Source of the DNA: Hymenopellis radicata
Taxonomy: Eukaryota; Basidiomycota; Agaricomycetes; Agaricales; Physalacriaceae
Reading direction: 5' to 3'
Length of the DNA stretch: 62,305 nt
Assembly (NCBI GenBank): GCA_015501595.1
Contig: JADNRX010000318.1
Span: 1-62,305, forward strand
In this document: piece by piece, positions 10,301 through 22,698 of the stretch
Layout of the letters: the number at the start of each line of letters is the position of its first letter
How positions within the stretch are numbered: position 1 is the stretch's first letter
Position numbers and translations under genes: made by a program
Notes under the pieces: generated by a model
Seen by the model: only the letters and a program-made list of their open reading frames with translations
Databases searched by the model: none
What the model was told of the DNA's origin: nothing

Positions 10301-12513
10301 TCAATGTTCACTGCAAAGAAAGAACGCCAATCAATGTACGGTCTCATATACCCATAAAGGCGACGTACCACAAGTTAAACCCAACCTGGTACTTCCTCTT
10401 CGTATGCGTCGTCACGAACCTCGACCGCTCCTTCATCAGCGCCTTCCTCTCCTTCTTCGTCTCCTCCCTCGTACAAGTGAACGTCAAAATATACTCACAT
10501 ATGACATCCACAATTCCATTGGTAGACGCGAGTCAAGCAGTGCGTCGCGGCACTCGTTTGCAGCCCATTCGTATTGCCGCGGGGGCACGGACGTCGTTGA
10601 GGGGATCTGATGTCGGGGTTGACCAGGAACAAGGCGAGGATCTTGCGGTGGCCGGGTTTGGTGGCGTCTGCGAGTTTGAAGGGTTGGACCTGTGCGAACG
10701 GCTCACTCTACAAGTCCTGATATTAGAGAAGGAACAACGGACTTGATGTTGGTACACATTAGGGAAAGCGATGCAGCGCCCTTGGCACGTCCTCACGTCA
10801 CCCAGTTCTTGAACAAGCGGATGGCCACTACAGACGTCATTAGTTCGTTGAAATCGAAGATGTGACACAGATAAGTGCTCACCGCGCAAGTCCATAGATG
10901 AGATAGGTGCATTCCTCATCTTCTTGGCCGTGATAAAGCGGCTCGACAACAGATGTCCGGAAGGCAAGACGAGATTCGCCAATGTTGTCCTCGTCATAGT
11001 ACTAAATGATTGCGGTGAATACAAGGTGAAGACGGAGGGGAAAGAGACTTGCGTAGATGAAGGTTGCCACAATTTCTTCGTTCAGCATGCCTATACAGCG
11101 CAGGTTCATGAGAGGTGCTATAGTCAACATAAGCAGTTTACTTACCTTCCACGTGCCAACTTCCGCCAGCATACGATGGGTTTTCCGGCGTGAGCACAAT
11201 ATTAGCCAGCTTGACGATAATCTGAAGCGTCGCGCCAGCAAGGGAGACGGTCTTCTTCACCCCGTCAAGTGCTCCGTCATACGCAGGTAACGGCCTCGGC
11301 AGCCGCTTCGTCAAACTGTTCTCGAACTCTTCGTAATCCTCATTCTTCCACCCCTGCGAGTTGATACCAAACTGGTCCGGACGGGGCACCCCAATCGACT
11401 TGCCGTCCTTTTCCCAGATACACGGGATAGTATGGACCTGCTCGTTGTTCTTTGTGTCGTGGTTCCACCGAGGCTCCGTCACCATGCGGGCTTTCGACAG
11501 CGGGTGCTTGAGATCAGAGAGTACGCGTTCGAACATGGGTACTGCACGCGCGACGAGCTCTTCAATGACGGGGTACAGATCTGCGTGGGCATCCGGATGT
11601 AAATTGTTGATGTATGCGCCTTTGGAGAGCGTGGCAGTGCCATTGTCGTCGATGAGAAAGTCGGAGGGCAGCCACGCAAAGGCGGTGGACACGAATCCCG
11701 CAGGACCACCCGGGGGCGCCAGAAAGTCGAAGCCGCCATGCTCGGATTTTTGGAAGGACTTTCCGTAAGTGATGGGGTAGAGAGAGGGATGGACGAGGTC
11801 GAGGACTTGGTTGTTGGAACCTGGATGCCAATCCTTTTCTTCACCTTCTAGTTCTTCAACTCCTGCTAAGAGGCGGCTGAGCAGTTCTGGCGCCACCAAG
11901 GCATCCGACTTCCACACACGTTCGTAACAGGCGATCTCGATTTCATTCTCACGAATGCGCGCATAAGCCTCGAGTTCTTGCAAGACATAGTCGATCTTGA
12001 GTTAGGTAAGTCACATATCCATAGTAGCCACACCGCGCTTACCATTTCTACTGTTAGCTTCCATTCTTCCTCATCACGATTCTGGTCAAGAGCCTCCTGT
12101 CGCCACTTGGCCAGGATCTCTGGATTCTTCATCTTCTGTTGCCAGTCCGGCTTGTCACGTATAGCAGCCGACAGAGCGCACATTTCAAGTTCGACAATGC
12201 TGCGCGGCGCGTCTCCCCATTCGTGCGGTGTGTGAAAGTTGTCGCTTTCGGCGACCAGGAAGGGATGCGGGTAAGAGTCTTTGAACACCGTCATAGCGTG
12301 CTTGTGTGCTAGTACGCAGGAATCCCGTACGTCGTTGGGGTGCATGGGCTTGGGGTACCGGGCACGCTGGCCTTCCTCCGTAGGAATGTCGAACCATTCG
12401 CTCTTGATTGTCAGATACTTCCCTTCGTTGCGCGAGATGATATATTCTGCAGGAATACCGTCGCCGCCGGTATTGGAAATGATGGCAGGAATATCGTGGT
12501 CGGGATTGGACAT
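10301..12513 (-). CDS. DUF4246-family protein, frameshifted near the C terminus
   Basis: Seven exons can be read: 12513-12043, 11995-11146, 11090-11053, 11001-10883, 10827-10743, 10707-10369 and 10310-10301. Family landmarks are present in order: IISRNEG near the N terminus, the ANIVLTPENPSYAGGSWHVEG block, NEEIVATFIYYYDEDNI after the third exon, and PGHRKILALFLVNPDI. The third intron uses a GC donor (GCAAGT) in place of GT, as in the plus-strand paralogue. Compared with the paralogue one base is missing near 10607 and two extra bases occur near 10540. Translation would therefore end early, about 45 residues after the shift, and lose the conserved tail ending CEH. Either this copy is inactive or truncated, or the assembly has a base error. 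No catalytic function is established for the family. Confidence 0.85.
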
Positions 12514-13381
12514 GATGGTGGAAGGAGCGAAAAGATTACTTCAACAAGTTTGTTCTTCTTAACTGCCTGGAGAAGATTGATCGCCGATCGTGCCGTGAAC
12601 CCACAACTAGTAGAGCAGTTAGCATTCCAGCGAGACGATAATGCGAGCGCCTGAACTGCCGATGGCATGTCCAAGGGCAACGCACCACTACGAAGATGAT
12701 AAGAACGCTAACACGGAACTAATAAAAGAGAAGTATGTACCCATTAACGTTGATCTTTGCGGGGTCAATCTTCAGTTTCTGCTCCGCGATCCGGACAACG
12801 ACAGAGCAGGCTTCGTTTGTTCTACAAAAGAGCAAATCTCTGGTTGCTTCAACGGTAAGAGTTGAAGGAGAAACCCGATCTGAGCCTGGACGATAGCGAG
12901 ACCGTTGATGTACGATTTATTGAGCGGCAATCGTTAACCGTATGTTTCGTGCTGACAATGTTCCCTGCTGGCGAATCCCGACTGTCCCAAAAAATAGACT
13001 TGACTCCGCGCCGTTGAGGAGCTTGCTCGCCTTTATTCGCCATTTCGAAAACGAACGGCCATAGTCTATAGAAGGAAGATTGAGATACGAAGGTGGGGGT
13101 GCAGAGCATAGATCCTCATAAGATAGAACGTTTGATGTGAGTCAGAGTAAGGTCTGTTCGGCCCGGTAGCCGCGACTTGACCTAAAACCGTCAACAACGG
13201 CTGTCCAGCTTGCGGGTCGCCCACAACACGTCCTGGAAAGGTCAACTGCCAGTGCTTTACTAGTTTTGGGTCAACGGCACTATCGGCAATCAATCTTCTC
13301 TTGCCCCATGACAGGCATTCAAGAAGAACAAAGCTTACCTGTCCACTTGTTGAAGTAATCTTTTTTGCTCCTTCCACCATC
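12514..13381. promoter_or_regulatory. Shared upstream region of two divergent DUF4246 genes
   Basis: The two genes point away from each other. The ~200 bp before each start codon are recognisably related in inverted orientation, including the shared AAGAAGAACAAA, CAATCTTCTC and TACTAGTT blocks and the leader CTCCTTCCACCATCATG. The inverted duplication thus included promoters. No TATA box or factor site is called with confidence. Between the two promoters lies a relic of a membrane-protein gene (12849-13109). Confidence 0.5.
12849..13109 (-). pseudogene. Relic of the C-terminal half of a membrane-protein gene
   Basis: The minus-strand reading contains FVFEMANKGEQ followed by RRGVKSIFWDS. This parallels FLFETTNKRKQ and WRGVKFIWGG in the plus-strand fragment at 15950-16060. 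DNA similarity is visible across the same stretch, including a shared GCGCGGAGTCAAGT block, but the rest is degraded. It lies in the promoter space between the two DUF4246 genes. Confidence 0.5.
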
Positions 13382-15578
13382 ATGTCTGATCCCGACCACG
13401 GTATTCCTGAAGAATACATCATCTCGCGCAATGAAGGGATGTATCTGACAGTGAAGAGCGAATGGTGGGAGATTCCTACGGAGGAAGGCCAGCGTGCCCA
13501 GCACCCAAAACCCATGCACCCCAACGACGTGCGGGATCCTTGCGTACTAGCACACAAGCACGCCATGAAGGTGTTCAAAGACTCTTACCCGCATCCCTTC
13601 CTGGTCGCCGAAAGCGACAACTTTCGCACACCTCGCGAATGGGGAGACGCGCCGCGCAGCATTGTCGAACTTCAAATGTGCGCTCTGTCGGCTGCTATAC
13701 GTGATAAGCCAGACTGGCAAAAGAAGATGAAGAATCTCGAGATCCTGGCCAAGTGGCGAGAGGAGGCGCTTGAGCAGCATCCTGACGAGGAAGACTTAGA
13801 GGCCTGGAAGCTAACAGTCGAAATGGTAAGCGCATTGTGGCTATGGATGAAAATATGTGACTTACCCAAATGAAGATTGACTACGTCTTGCAAGAACTCG
13901 AAGGGTACGCGCGTATTCGTGATGCCGAGAATGGAATCGAGATCGCCTGTTACGAACGCGTATGGAAGTCAGATGCCTTGGTGCCACCGGGCCTGCTCGA
14001 CCGCCTCTTAGCTGGGGTTAAGAAACTAGAGGATGTTCCTCCCAAAGAAAAGGATTGGCATCCAGGTTCCAACAATCAAGTCCTCGACCTTGTACATCCC
14101 TCCCTCTACCCCATCGCTTACGCAAAGTCCTTACAGGAGTTTGAGGATGGCGACTTCGACTTTCTTGTGCCCCCAGAGGGTCATGCGGACTTTGTGTCCG
14201 AAGCCTTTGCTTGGCTTCCCTCCGACTTCATCATCGACGCGGATGGCACTGCCAACCTCTCCGAAGGCGCATACATCAATAATCTACATCCGGATGACCA
14301 CGCAGATCTGTACCCCGTCATCGAAGAGCTCGTCGCGCTCGCAGTGCCCATGTTCGAACGCGTGCTCTCTGATCTCAAGCGACCGTTGTCGAAAGCCCGC
14401 ATGGTGACGGAGCCTAGGTGGAACTACGACATGACGAATAACGAGCAGGTCCATACTATCCCGTGTATTTGGGAGAAGGACGGCAAGTCCATTGGGGTGC
14501 CCAGCCCGGACCGGTTTGGTATCGACTGGAACGGGTGGACGGATGAGGATTTCGAGGAGTTCGAGAACAGTTTGACGAAGCGGTTGCCGAGGCCGTTGCC
14601 TGCGTATGTCGGCGCACTTGACGGGGTGAAGAAGATTGTGTCCCTTGCTGGCGCGACGCTTCAGATTATCGTCAAGCTGGCTAATATTGTGCTCACGCCA
14701 GAAAACCCATCGTATGCTGGGGGAAGTTGGCACGTGGAAGGTAAGCAAACTGCTTATGTTGACTATAGCACCATCTCATGAACCCGCGCTGTATAGGCAT
14801 GCTGAACGAAGAAATTGTGGCAACTTTCATCTATGCAAGTCTCTTTCCCCTCCGTCTTTACCTTGTATTCACCGCAATCATTTAGTACTATGACGAGGAC
14901 AACATTAGCGAATCTCGTCTTGCCTTCCGGACATCTGTTGTCGAGCCGCTTTATCACGGCCAAGACGATGAGAAATGCACCCAAATCATCTATGGACTAG
15001 CGCGGTGAGCAATTATGTGACACATCTTCGATTTCAACAGACTACTTAAATGACATCTGTAGTGACCGTCCGCTTGTTCAAGAACTAGGTAGTGTGAGGA
15101 CGTGCCAAGGGCGCTGCATTGCTTTCCCTAATGTGTACCAACATCAAGTCCGTTGTTCATTCTCTAATATCAGGACTTGTAGAGTGAGCCGTTCGCACAG
15201 GTCCAACCCTTTGAGCTCGCAGACGCCACCAAACCCGGCCACCGCAAGATCCTCGCCTTCTTCCTAGTCAACCCCGACATCCAGATTCCCTCGACGACGT
15301 CCGTGCCCCCGCGGCAATACGAATGGGCTGTAAATGAGTGCCGCGACGCACTGCTTGAGCGTGTACCACCGGAGATTGTGCATATCATATGTGAGTACAT
15401 CTTGACGTTCACTTGTACGAGGGAGGAGACGAAGAAGGAGCGGAAGGCGCTGATGAAGGAGCGCTCGAGGTTCGTGGCGACGCATACGAAGAGGAAGTAC
15501 CAGGTTGGGTTTAATTTGTGGTACGTCGCTTTTATGGGTATATGAGACTGTGCACTGATTCGCACCAGCGAACATTGA
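13382..15578 (+). CDS. DUF4246-family protein, apparently intact, 632 aa
   Basis: Seven exons keep one open frame: 13382-13825, 13876-14740, 14797-14834, 14886-15004, 15063-15147, 15183-15520 and 15569-15578, giving 632 residues. The conserved core (NNQVLDLVHPSLYPI, EQVHTIPCIWEKDG, ANIVLTPENPSYAGGSWHVE, NEEIVATFIYYYDEDNI, PNVYQHQ, PGHRKIL) and the terminal CEH that I associate with the DUF4246 family are all present. The third intron begins with GCAAGT and ends with AG. A GT donor would not restore the conserved IYYYDE reading, so a GC-AG intron is the best model. The start codon sits in ACCATCATG, matching the start of the paralogue. The two genes differ mainly by substitutions and a few codons. 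Biochemical role unknown. Confidence 0.9.
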
Positions 15579-15820
15579 TACACTTTCGGATCGTGTTCAT
15601 TTCAAGTCCTGTACCAGCATGTACATGTATTTGGTATCAAGTACATTCAAGCTCCGTTTGTACTATTGACTCGTGAACCCCAGAGACGCCACAGAAATCC
15701 TTTGAATAGCAAGCTTCTGTTGCACGATTTCTCTCTGAAATTCACTGGCTACAGACTCAGACTGCTTGCATATTTGGGTCCGGAGCTCCTGAGAAGATCT
15801 GACTGATTGCGAAGGAGGCC

Positions 15821-16307
15821 TTGATACACTGGACTACCGTGTATTATGCCGTCACCGCTTCCGTCAACATCCTGACGACGGCCCTCGTCATCCTTGTAAT
15901 CAGCGGTTTCCAGCATGCGCGAACCTACCGAGGCCTCATTGCAATCCTTAGCCCGTATCGAATCCGCCGCGTTCCTCTACTCCGCTACTTGGTTCCTTTT
16001 TGAAACAACGAATAAACGCAAGCAATGGCGCGGAGTCAAGTTTATCTGGGGCGGAACGCTTGAACGTCTTGCGCTCATCATGGGTATCCACAGGGTGCAC
16101 GATGCTTGTCGGACAAGCTCTACAAATATATCAATCAAATCTAATATGGGGACGCCTCCATTCACTACAGTACGTGCATTCACTGGCCTGATGCCTAGCT
16201 TCACTGTGATGATAGATTGCCCCGCCTTTGCACCCGTCATTCAATTTGACATCGAATACAATGGATCCGATTACATGGACTGTGTCACTTGTGAGTTCTG
16301 GTACTAA
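15821..16307 (+). pseudogene. Multi-pass fungal membrane protein, C-terminal half, frameshifted
   Basis: The first frame reads VYYAVTASVNILTTALVILVI, a membrane span typical of the C-terminal half of a basidiomycete integral membrane protein family. The expected continuation (ARIESAAFLYSATWFLF) lies in another frame from ~15915, so the gene is shifted near 15895-15910. The N-terminal spans are not found between the DUF4246 gene and this point. Together with 9540-9976 it suggests that an ancestral DUF4246 plus membrane-protein pair was duplicated and each copy lost a different half. A further frame at 16310-16552 ending DDSDDEYLP may be an unrelated tail. Confidence 0.5.
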
Positions 16308-16552
16308 GGTTGACACAGAGATCAATCACAGATGAAAATGCATTGCAAGTACTACGGGACATGGTCTTCCAGAGGAGTTGTATTGACCTAGTGGCGAAGT
16401 TGGTCTATGATGTTCTTTGGATCTACTCAGGCTACGTCTTGATACGCCCGCGCCGGGAGCAGCCTTTGCCCATACGACGACCGCAACGCGTGCGTACGGC
16501 GCGACCGCGGCCGATGAGGGGAGATGACTCGGATGACGAGTATCTCCCGTGA

Positions 16553-17925
16553 CTTACCTTCCTACCTTCACCGCCTGAGCTGCTACTTTGCGTAGCTGCG
16601 GCCATCCATCTCATGATGGCTGGTCTGACTCTCTGTAAAAGGTGCCAGATCTACGGCCTGAAAAACGGTGAGCTCGTTTGGCATACTTCCGGGAGGCAGG
16701 GAGTGGGGTGGTAGCTCTCACCCGATAACATTGCCTGCACCCGTCGTTCCTCAATGGACCTATGACGGTTTTCTACCTAACTACACGATAGCTAAGTTTA
16801 GGGTAATAGTCAAGGGCCATACCGTTCTTCATGTCGATGGTCAGCCTCGCTTGGGCGGCTGGTCCCACGCATTCGGATCGGAGGGGGGGGATTTGGTTCA
16901 ACGGATTTGCTCGCTCCAGATACAATGTGAGGTCTCTAGTACCGCGGTCGTTCTTCTCACGTATGTTGCTACGCATAGAAATTCGAGGACGGCGCAGGGG
17001 TAGGAGGACTGTTTGGTGGCGTGATGAAGAAGTTACTGTGCCCACCTTGGAAAGTGACGCGCCCATCCACCAGGCTACACTTCGCAGCCTGGCACTCCAT
17101 TGGGCCGCCAGACGAGTGTCGGAGCCTTAACGTATGTGTCGACCACGGCAGATCAGATCAGAGCGAGAGCCTTCCTCAGCAGGTCATCGTTCTCCAATAC
17201 TGTCGCACCATACTCCTTGCAAATATGCACTTCGTGCGTAACAGATAAAGCACGGTAGAGACTGAAGCCATTCAGAACCCCATTCCTCGTCGACGCTGAG
17301 AACTCGAGTTTTCGTGGGCTGTACCATTTGCGCCGGGAACTCTGTACCAAATCTGCATGGTACGATGACGCTTGCTCTTCTCGCCGATCTCGTTTGACTT
17401 GCTGTTTACTTACAGTTCGACGTCAATGGCGTACCAGGCGGATGTCAAGATACATACACTGTGATTCCAATTTCAATGGCACCGACGATGCGTTGAATTT
17501 ACCACCGCCATATCATCTATTCCAGATATTATGACTCTGTGAGGGAGTGTAAAGGATCTCAAGAGAGCAGAACTATTCGAGAGCTCCCTACTGAGCACTC
17601 ACATTCTAGCAAGCCTTCATCAACATTGCATTGCACTCGTACTGAAGCAGTAAGTAGCAGAAGCATCCCCATCATCCTGTAGGGGTTACGGTACCAGAGG
17701 AGCAGACAAGTAGTATGCATTCACATCAACATGCTTCATTTGAATAACATTACTCTTTACCTACCAAGGATATGTTCATTATTTATAGATGTAAATGGAG
17801 TGCTGTACATGCGATGATACAACAACAGAGCGGTAAGAATGGTGTTGAAGATCCGTCCGTGCATAAGGATGTACATCATCGTAAGTAGCGGGTATCGTGT
17901 CGTAGATATAATCGTGTATCGTCCA
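16553..17925. other. No gene supported
   Basis: Several frames of 60-110 codons overlap on both strands, but none shows a family pattern, a coherent exon chain or a hydrophobic/coiled-coil signature that I can defend. No repeat of the rest of the window was noticed here. Confidence 0.4.
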
Positions 17926-18795
17926 CTAAACGTTGGTAGGAGTGTTAATCTTGGAGTCAACATTCTCTATGAAGCGCCCCTTATCGCCAGCTTCGGGGGC
18001 CTTTCTAGGGCGCATCCAAGACTTGAAGCTCTTGCGCCCAGAGCTCCTCCCACTTGCGGTTGTCGCCTTTCCCGATGAATCAGCACTGTTTGGCGTGACG
18101 GGACTGATACCAGGAATGGTCTCGCCCGAGCCCGGCTTGACCTGCTTGACATCGGCCTGGGAAACGCCCTTTGCGATGTCCTTGCCCTTCTTCGTCGATG
18201 TGGATGAACCTGCAACCACCGCGTCGGAGTTCTTGCCTGCCGCCTCGAGCGTGAGCAGTTCCTCGCCTCGAATGCGCAGGAACTCCTCCAGAAGGGCAGC
18301 GTTACGCGAATTAGCCTTCCAAGCCGCGAGTATAATGTCGCCAGCTAGAGGCACGAGGCCGAACCCTGCGCTCACAGCGTTGTTAAAGAGCATGCGGCGG
18401 AGGAGCCACGGGGGTATATCAGCCTTCTTGGCTTTGCGAACGACGAGGAAGTAGTTGAGCAGCGCGTCGACAACATCTCCAGCGCCAGGAATGATCCCAA
18501 TGAAAAAGGTCCATCCGAACTGGAAACCGCATAGTGAAAAGCCTTTATCGAGGTAATGCGCGCGCCGTTTGATGGATTTAAGTATCTTGACGTCGCGGGC
18601 AGAAAGGCCTGGCGGTACTTCGCGCTACACAGCAATGAGCTCGGCCTTTGGAGAGGCAAAACGACATACCTTTCTGCGGCGTTTCTTGCCTCGGTCGTCT
18701 GTGTACTCCTCGTATAGCGGGTCTACAGGCGCGTACTTTTCCATATGCTTTTCAAACAGCTTGTTCGTCGCCTTCATCATGAGCTTGGACGACAT
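17926..18795 (-). CDS. DUF4112-domain protein, 274 aa
   Basis: Exon 1 (18795-18670, 42 codons) opens MSSKLMMKATNKLFEKHM and ends in a basic KKRRRK stretch. The intron is GTATGT...TAG and exon 2 is 18624-17926. The central ~110 residues fit DUF4112: GWTFFIGIIPGAGDVVDALL, a second hydrophobic stretch in FGLVPLAGDIILAAWKAN, and NSRNAALLEEFL. The PGAGD and PLAGD glycine motifs are the family hallmarks and lie in probable membrane-associated helices. The last ~120 residues are Ser/Lys-rich and low in complexity. Function unknown; a small membrane protein is likely. The start is preceded by a three-copy minisatellite at 18797-18860, which may lie in the leader or promoter. Confidence 0.85.
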
Positions 18796-18796
18796 G

Positions 18797-18860
18797 ATGG
18801 TGGTAGGAAGGAAAGATGGTGGTAGGAATCAAAGATGGTGGTAGGAAGAAAAGATGGCAA
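18797..18860. repeat. Short tandem repeat AAAGATGGTGGTAGGAA, about three copies
   Basis: Three imperfect 17-20-bp units directly precede the start codon of the DUF4112 gene, followed by a smaller GCAATG repeat to ~18885. Confidence 0.75.
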
Positions 18861-19423
18861 TGGAGGGCAATGCAGCGCAATGCAGTCTCCCCTAGTGACA
18901 TCATGATGATCCTCTAACACCGCCACAGCCCCTATTTGACCACGTTGTGGTTGACGCTTCTGGTGACGCACACTCGCAGCTCTTCGAACTGCTTCGAACT
19001 TGCTTTCATTCATGGCCGAGCAGTTGTTACAGCATAGGTCAAAAGGGCCCCTCTCCAGACCATTGCTCTTCACGTCACCTTGGTCTTGAATGCTCGTTGG
19101 TCTATGCGTCGCCTCTTTGATTACTTTTTGTCCGAGCTCTGATCTGCTTCCAGCTCTTTGCTGCGGAAGCATTTATGGCAGCAATGCTCACTGTGGACCA
19201 AACATGGCAAGTGGACCAATCAGGCTCGATATCATGCGTGTATGGCTGAATGCGACCAAACAATGGCTTATGTTGCCTAAAATTGCCTTTTGGAGCAGCG
19301 GTCCAAAAACATTTCCATTCTTGATTGTACCATTGTTAACACGCGTCCACAGACCAGCGACGCGTCGTCATATAAAGTTTGTCCGCCCTTTCTTTCGCCC
19401 ACTCATCACAACCCGCTCACAAC

Positions 19424-20608
19424 ATGTCCCGCATAGCATCCTACGCCGGAGCGGCTGCTCCAAAAGTCAACCACAACGTATTCACCACTCGTTACAAGTC
19501 TTTTCCCCGCATTCTATCCAACATTACAGAGGAATCGAGCGTTCAGTCCCAAGCTTCTGACGATGAACAAGACACGCCTTCGTCGCACGTACTTTCCTTG
19601 TTTGAAGATGACAGCGATAATATCTCCTCTTCATCGGAACCTCTCGACGACGTCGCCGATTGTAGCATGGGAAGCGAAGCCACTGTTATTGCTCCAACCC
19701 GTGCACCTCTCAATCCCAATGCTCCTGCATTTCCCCCGGGCCTTCCCATCCCCTACTTCATACCAGAAGATTTGCTCTCTGATGAAGAGGACAAGCCGGC
19801 TCCGCGTCGTCGCAAACTCCTTGGAGAGTCTGGACATGCCCCCGAATGGCTGAGGACGTTCCTTGACGGATCGCGCTGCGACGCGGCGAGCTATCGTGAC
19901 CTCATTCTTCACTCGCAGCGGGTCTGCTGTCATCCATCATTCGATGTCGACAGTGATCTCTCTGCGCTTGCGCACAAGTTCACAGTCCAGGCCAGTCTCC
20001 TTAAGCTGGCTCCAGGGCCAGACTCCCTCGCGCCGTTTACGGTGGAGACGTATCGCACCGTGCGTGCCATATACGGGGTTGAAGCTGCCAAGAGTTTCCG
20101 CGCCCAACTGGAAACGATATGTGAAGAGTATGTTCCAGTTCGCTGGGCGAACGTACGTCTTCTTCCACTACGGCTCGAATATGTCACTAACGAGGAATAA
20201 AAGGTGATCATCGATTGTTCTCAGGCAGAGGCGCAGAAGGCTGTCGCCGCCGTTATTTCCATGGGAGGTTATATCGGGGAACTCTACGTACACGGCCTGC
20301 TATCCGGAGAGCAGCTCAACGCTTGCATGCTCCGATTACTCCAGGACAGACCGCATAGCGTAGAGCACATCGAAGCTGTCCACCGTATGATTATGCGGTC
20401 GCGTGGGGGATATTGGATACCTACCGGTTTCACGAAACCCTGTCGTCCCATGATAGCAGACTTCCTGACCATCTTCGCCGAAATGACGAGGTCCGTTACC
20501 CATGACATGAGTTTGACGGACACCGCATACGCGCCTTCTGTGGTCAAATTATGGGTAGATGAAGTACGCCAACTGTTGTATGACCAGATGTTGGTGGCGG
20601 CACCGTGA
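19424..20608 (+). CDS. Hypothetical protein, 377 aa, possible MIF4G-like helical domain
   Basis: Two exons, 19424-20152 and 20204-20608, join in phase 0 across a GTACGT...AAG intron. The start was chosen at ATGTCCCGCATAG because a TATA-like box (CATATAAAG) lies ~50 bp upstream; an earlier in-frame codon is non-ATG. Residues 1-140 are acidic and Ser/Pro-rich with DEEDKPAPRRRK. The C-terminal ~220 residues look all-helical, with ISMGGYIGELYVHGLLS and LNACMLRLLQD. This recalls the repeat in MIF4G domains of translation-initiation factors, which would imply RNA- or eIF-binding. That resemblance is weak and remembered, not tested. The nested transposon begins 140 bp after the stop. Confidence 0.7.
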
Positions 20609-20740
20609 TGAAGTAGAAATTAACAAATCTGTATGCTTGTATGTTAGTATGGTTTCGATAGAAATGATATGCGCTTTAAATAGTTCCCACTCCTGAGCTC
20701 GGAGGGCGACGGTGCTATGTAAGCGTCGTCAATTGCACCC

Positions 20741-20748
20741 CAAGAATT
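20741..20748. repeat. Left 8-bp target-site duplication CAAGAATT
   Basis: It directly precedes the terminal GGCCCAT of the outer element and is repeated at 27044-27051 directly after the right terminus. Confidence 0.8.
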
Positions 20749-21689
20749 GGCCCATATGTTATGTCTGTGGCTAATCAAGTTCCGAAGGAACTTGTCTCTG
20801 ACAGCCCGCGTAGCGGGCTGTGTACGATGAAAGAGTACATGGCGCGCGGTGGGCGCGCTCCGTTACGTCGTTATGTCAATGATGATATCTTGATTCTTCG
20901 GCTGCCAAAACTAGCAAGGCAACATAGTCTAGTGGATTTCAGCGTGCAGCTACCTATATTTTGCTTCAACTGGGGCCTCGTTTCGATTGCGTACCGGTAC
21001 GCCGACACTTCCGTCTTCGTTATTTTTTTCGGGCGCCTGCGGCGTGCCACAGGGTGAGTATGAGTCCATGAACAAGCTTTCATCTCCAGCCACCGTTTGA
21101 CTCAACCCGACCTTATAGATTGCAATTTTCAGCCTGCGGCGCGTGTAGCCTAAGCTGGTACATCAGGAAACGGGCCCTCAGCCTAGAGGACTACTGAGTT
21201 AACCACAGTGAACATGGTTGCCTAGAGGACAACAAGGTGTGAACTCTGTAAGGTTAACTTTGGCAAAGGTTCAACCCCAAACCTTCTTTGAAGGTGCTTT
21301 GAGTCTAACTCAAGATAACTCAAGTCACAGCTAAGGCAGCTCAACATACTCTCAATCGAGATATAGGTGACCTAGCTACAATACAAAGCAACTCATAAGA
21401 GCATAAAACATACCAAAACAAGATCAAATCAACCAAGTTAATCAGACAAATTGGTTAAAGTCTAGTCAAACATGTTATCCATAATGCATAATAAGGAAAC
21501 TTTCATTGTTCAATACTGAAAGAGAGACAAGCAATACAGACTACTTACAAAGACATAGCAGTACTAGACTAGCTAAGCATAGCATCAAAGCAATGGACAT
21601 AACATATAGACTATACAATTATTACCTTCGACATTGCGGAGCAATCACTTTAGTGATGCAGCACTAACAATACTATCAGTCTTAGGTGA

Positions 21690-22290
21690 GTCGTGGTTGT
21701 TGTGGAGGTTTGTGGAGAGGCGTCAGATGAAGGTCACCGTCGTGTACAGTGATTATCATTGTAGGAACCTTCATCGTCGCCGTCGTAGTGAGCCGTCGTA
21801 CTCATCGTAGTAGTTGCGGATCGAGAGGCAGCCGAGAGAACGTGTCGTTGGTCGGCTAGCAGAATCCAAGGTATCGTGGCTTGAGGATCAGGTAAGAGCT
21901 ATTCTTGAGGTAGCCTGTGGGTACCCCAGTCGCGAGCCAGACGGAACGTCATCGTCAGATCGAGGTGGAACGTTGTTGTTGTGGTAGTTGGGATCCATCG
22001 TGGTGGGAATTGTCATGGGAGAGTGGTCGTCGTTGTGGGAGGAGCGGTCATCATCATCGTGAGAGAGCGGTTCTTGTCGTGGGGAGTTCGTCGTCGTTGT
22101 AGGGAGCAGTCGTCACGGGAAGAGTTCGTCGTCGTGGTAGGGAGCAGGCGTCATCGAGGAGAATAGTCGCTGTCGTGGGGAGCTCATCGTCGTTGTACGG
22201 AGCAGTCGTCTTCGCGGGGTTATGCAATCGTGGTAGCGAGCAGTCGTTATCGTTGTTGGTGAGAAGACGCCCTCGTTGTCGGAGAGCCCG
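21690..22290. repeat. CGTCGT-rich degenerate minisatellite in the inner element
   Basis: Variants of GTTCGTCGTCGTTGTAGGGA followed by GCAGTCGTC recur at roughly 50-60-bp spacing between 22075 and 22250, with looser copies upstream. The reading frames it creates are repeat shadows. Confidence 0.7.
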
Positions 22291-22671
22291 TGCGGCTCAT
22301 GGTGTGACTGTAAGAAACAAAGAAAGATGATCGGTTGCACGAAACAAAACCCAACATACACGTGATGCCTACGTGGCCCCAGTTGGGATGAACTTGTCAG
22401 ATTTTTAGAGAAGGGGGAAAGAAGTCGAATGAACATTGTGTACTCAAGGTTGTGCTGAATTTGAAGGACTTCCCGAAACAAGGTGTAGGTTCAGCCTGGA
22501 GACGACGCCACCTCCTAACCATGGGCCCACAAAGCCCTGCTCAAGGTCGGCCTGGCTCTGAGTGGGCCCACGGTTGGGTATGGTGTCGTGGTGCGGCGGC
22601 GGCGGATATGAGAAAACTATCGTTGGTTAGCACAGGTAAAAAGGATGTGAAAATGAGACGCACCGCGTAAT

Positions 22672-22698
22672 GCTGCCCGTCTGCAGACGGGACAGCAT
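22672..22698. repeat. Near-perfect 27-bp palindrome
   Basis: The arms TGCTG-CCCGTCTG and CAGACGGGACAGCA are complementary except for one bulged base. Confidence 0.75.

Noticed and set aside
20761..21057. 98-codon ORF identical in both outer transposon copies as a conserved gene
   Set aside because: Identity is explained by the recent DNA duplication; the frame crosses several palindromes and resembles no transposase.
21700..22260. CRISPR-like array of regular repeats and spacers
   Set aside because: Units are degenerate, overlapping and in a eukaryotic transposon; this is a minisatellite.
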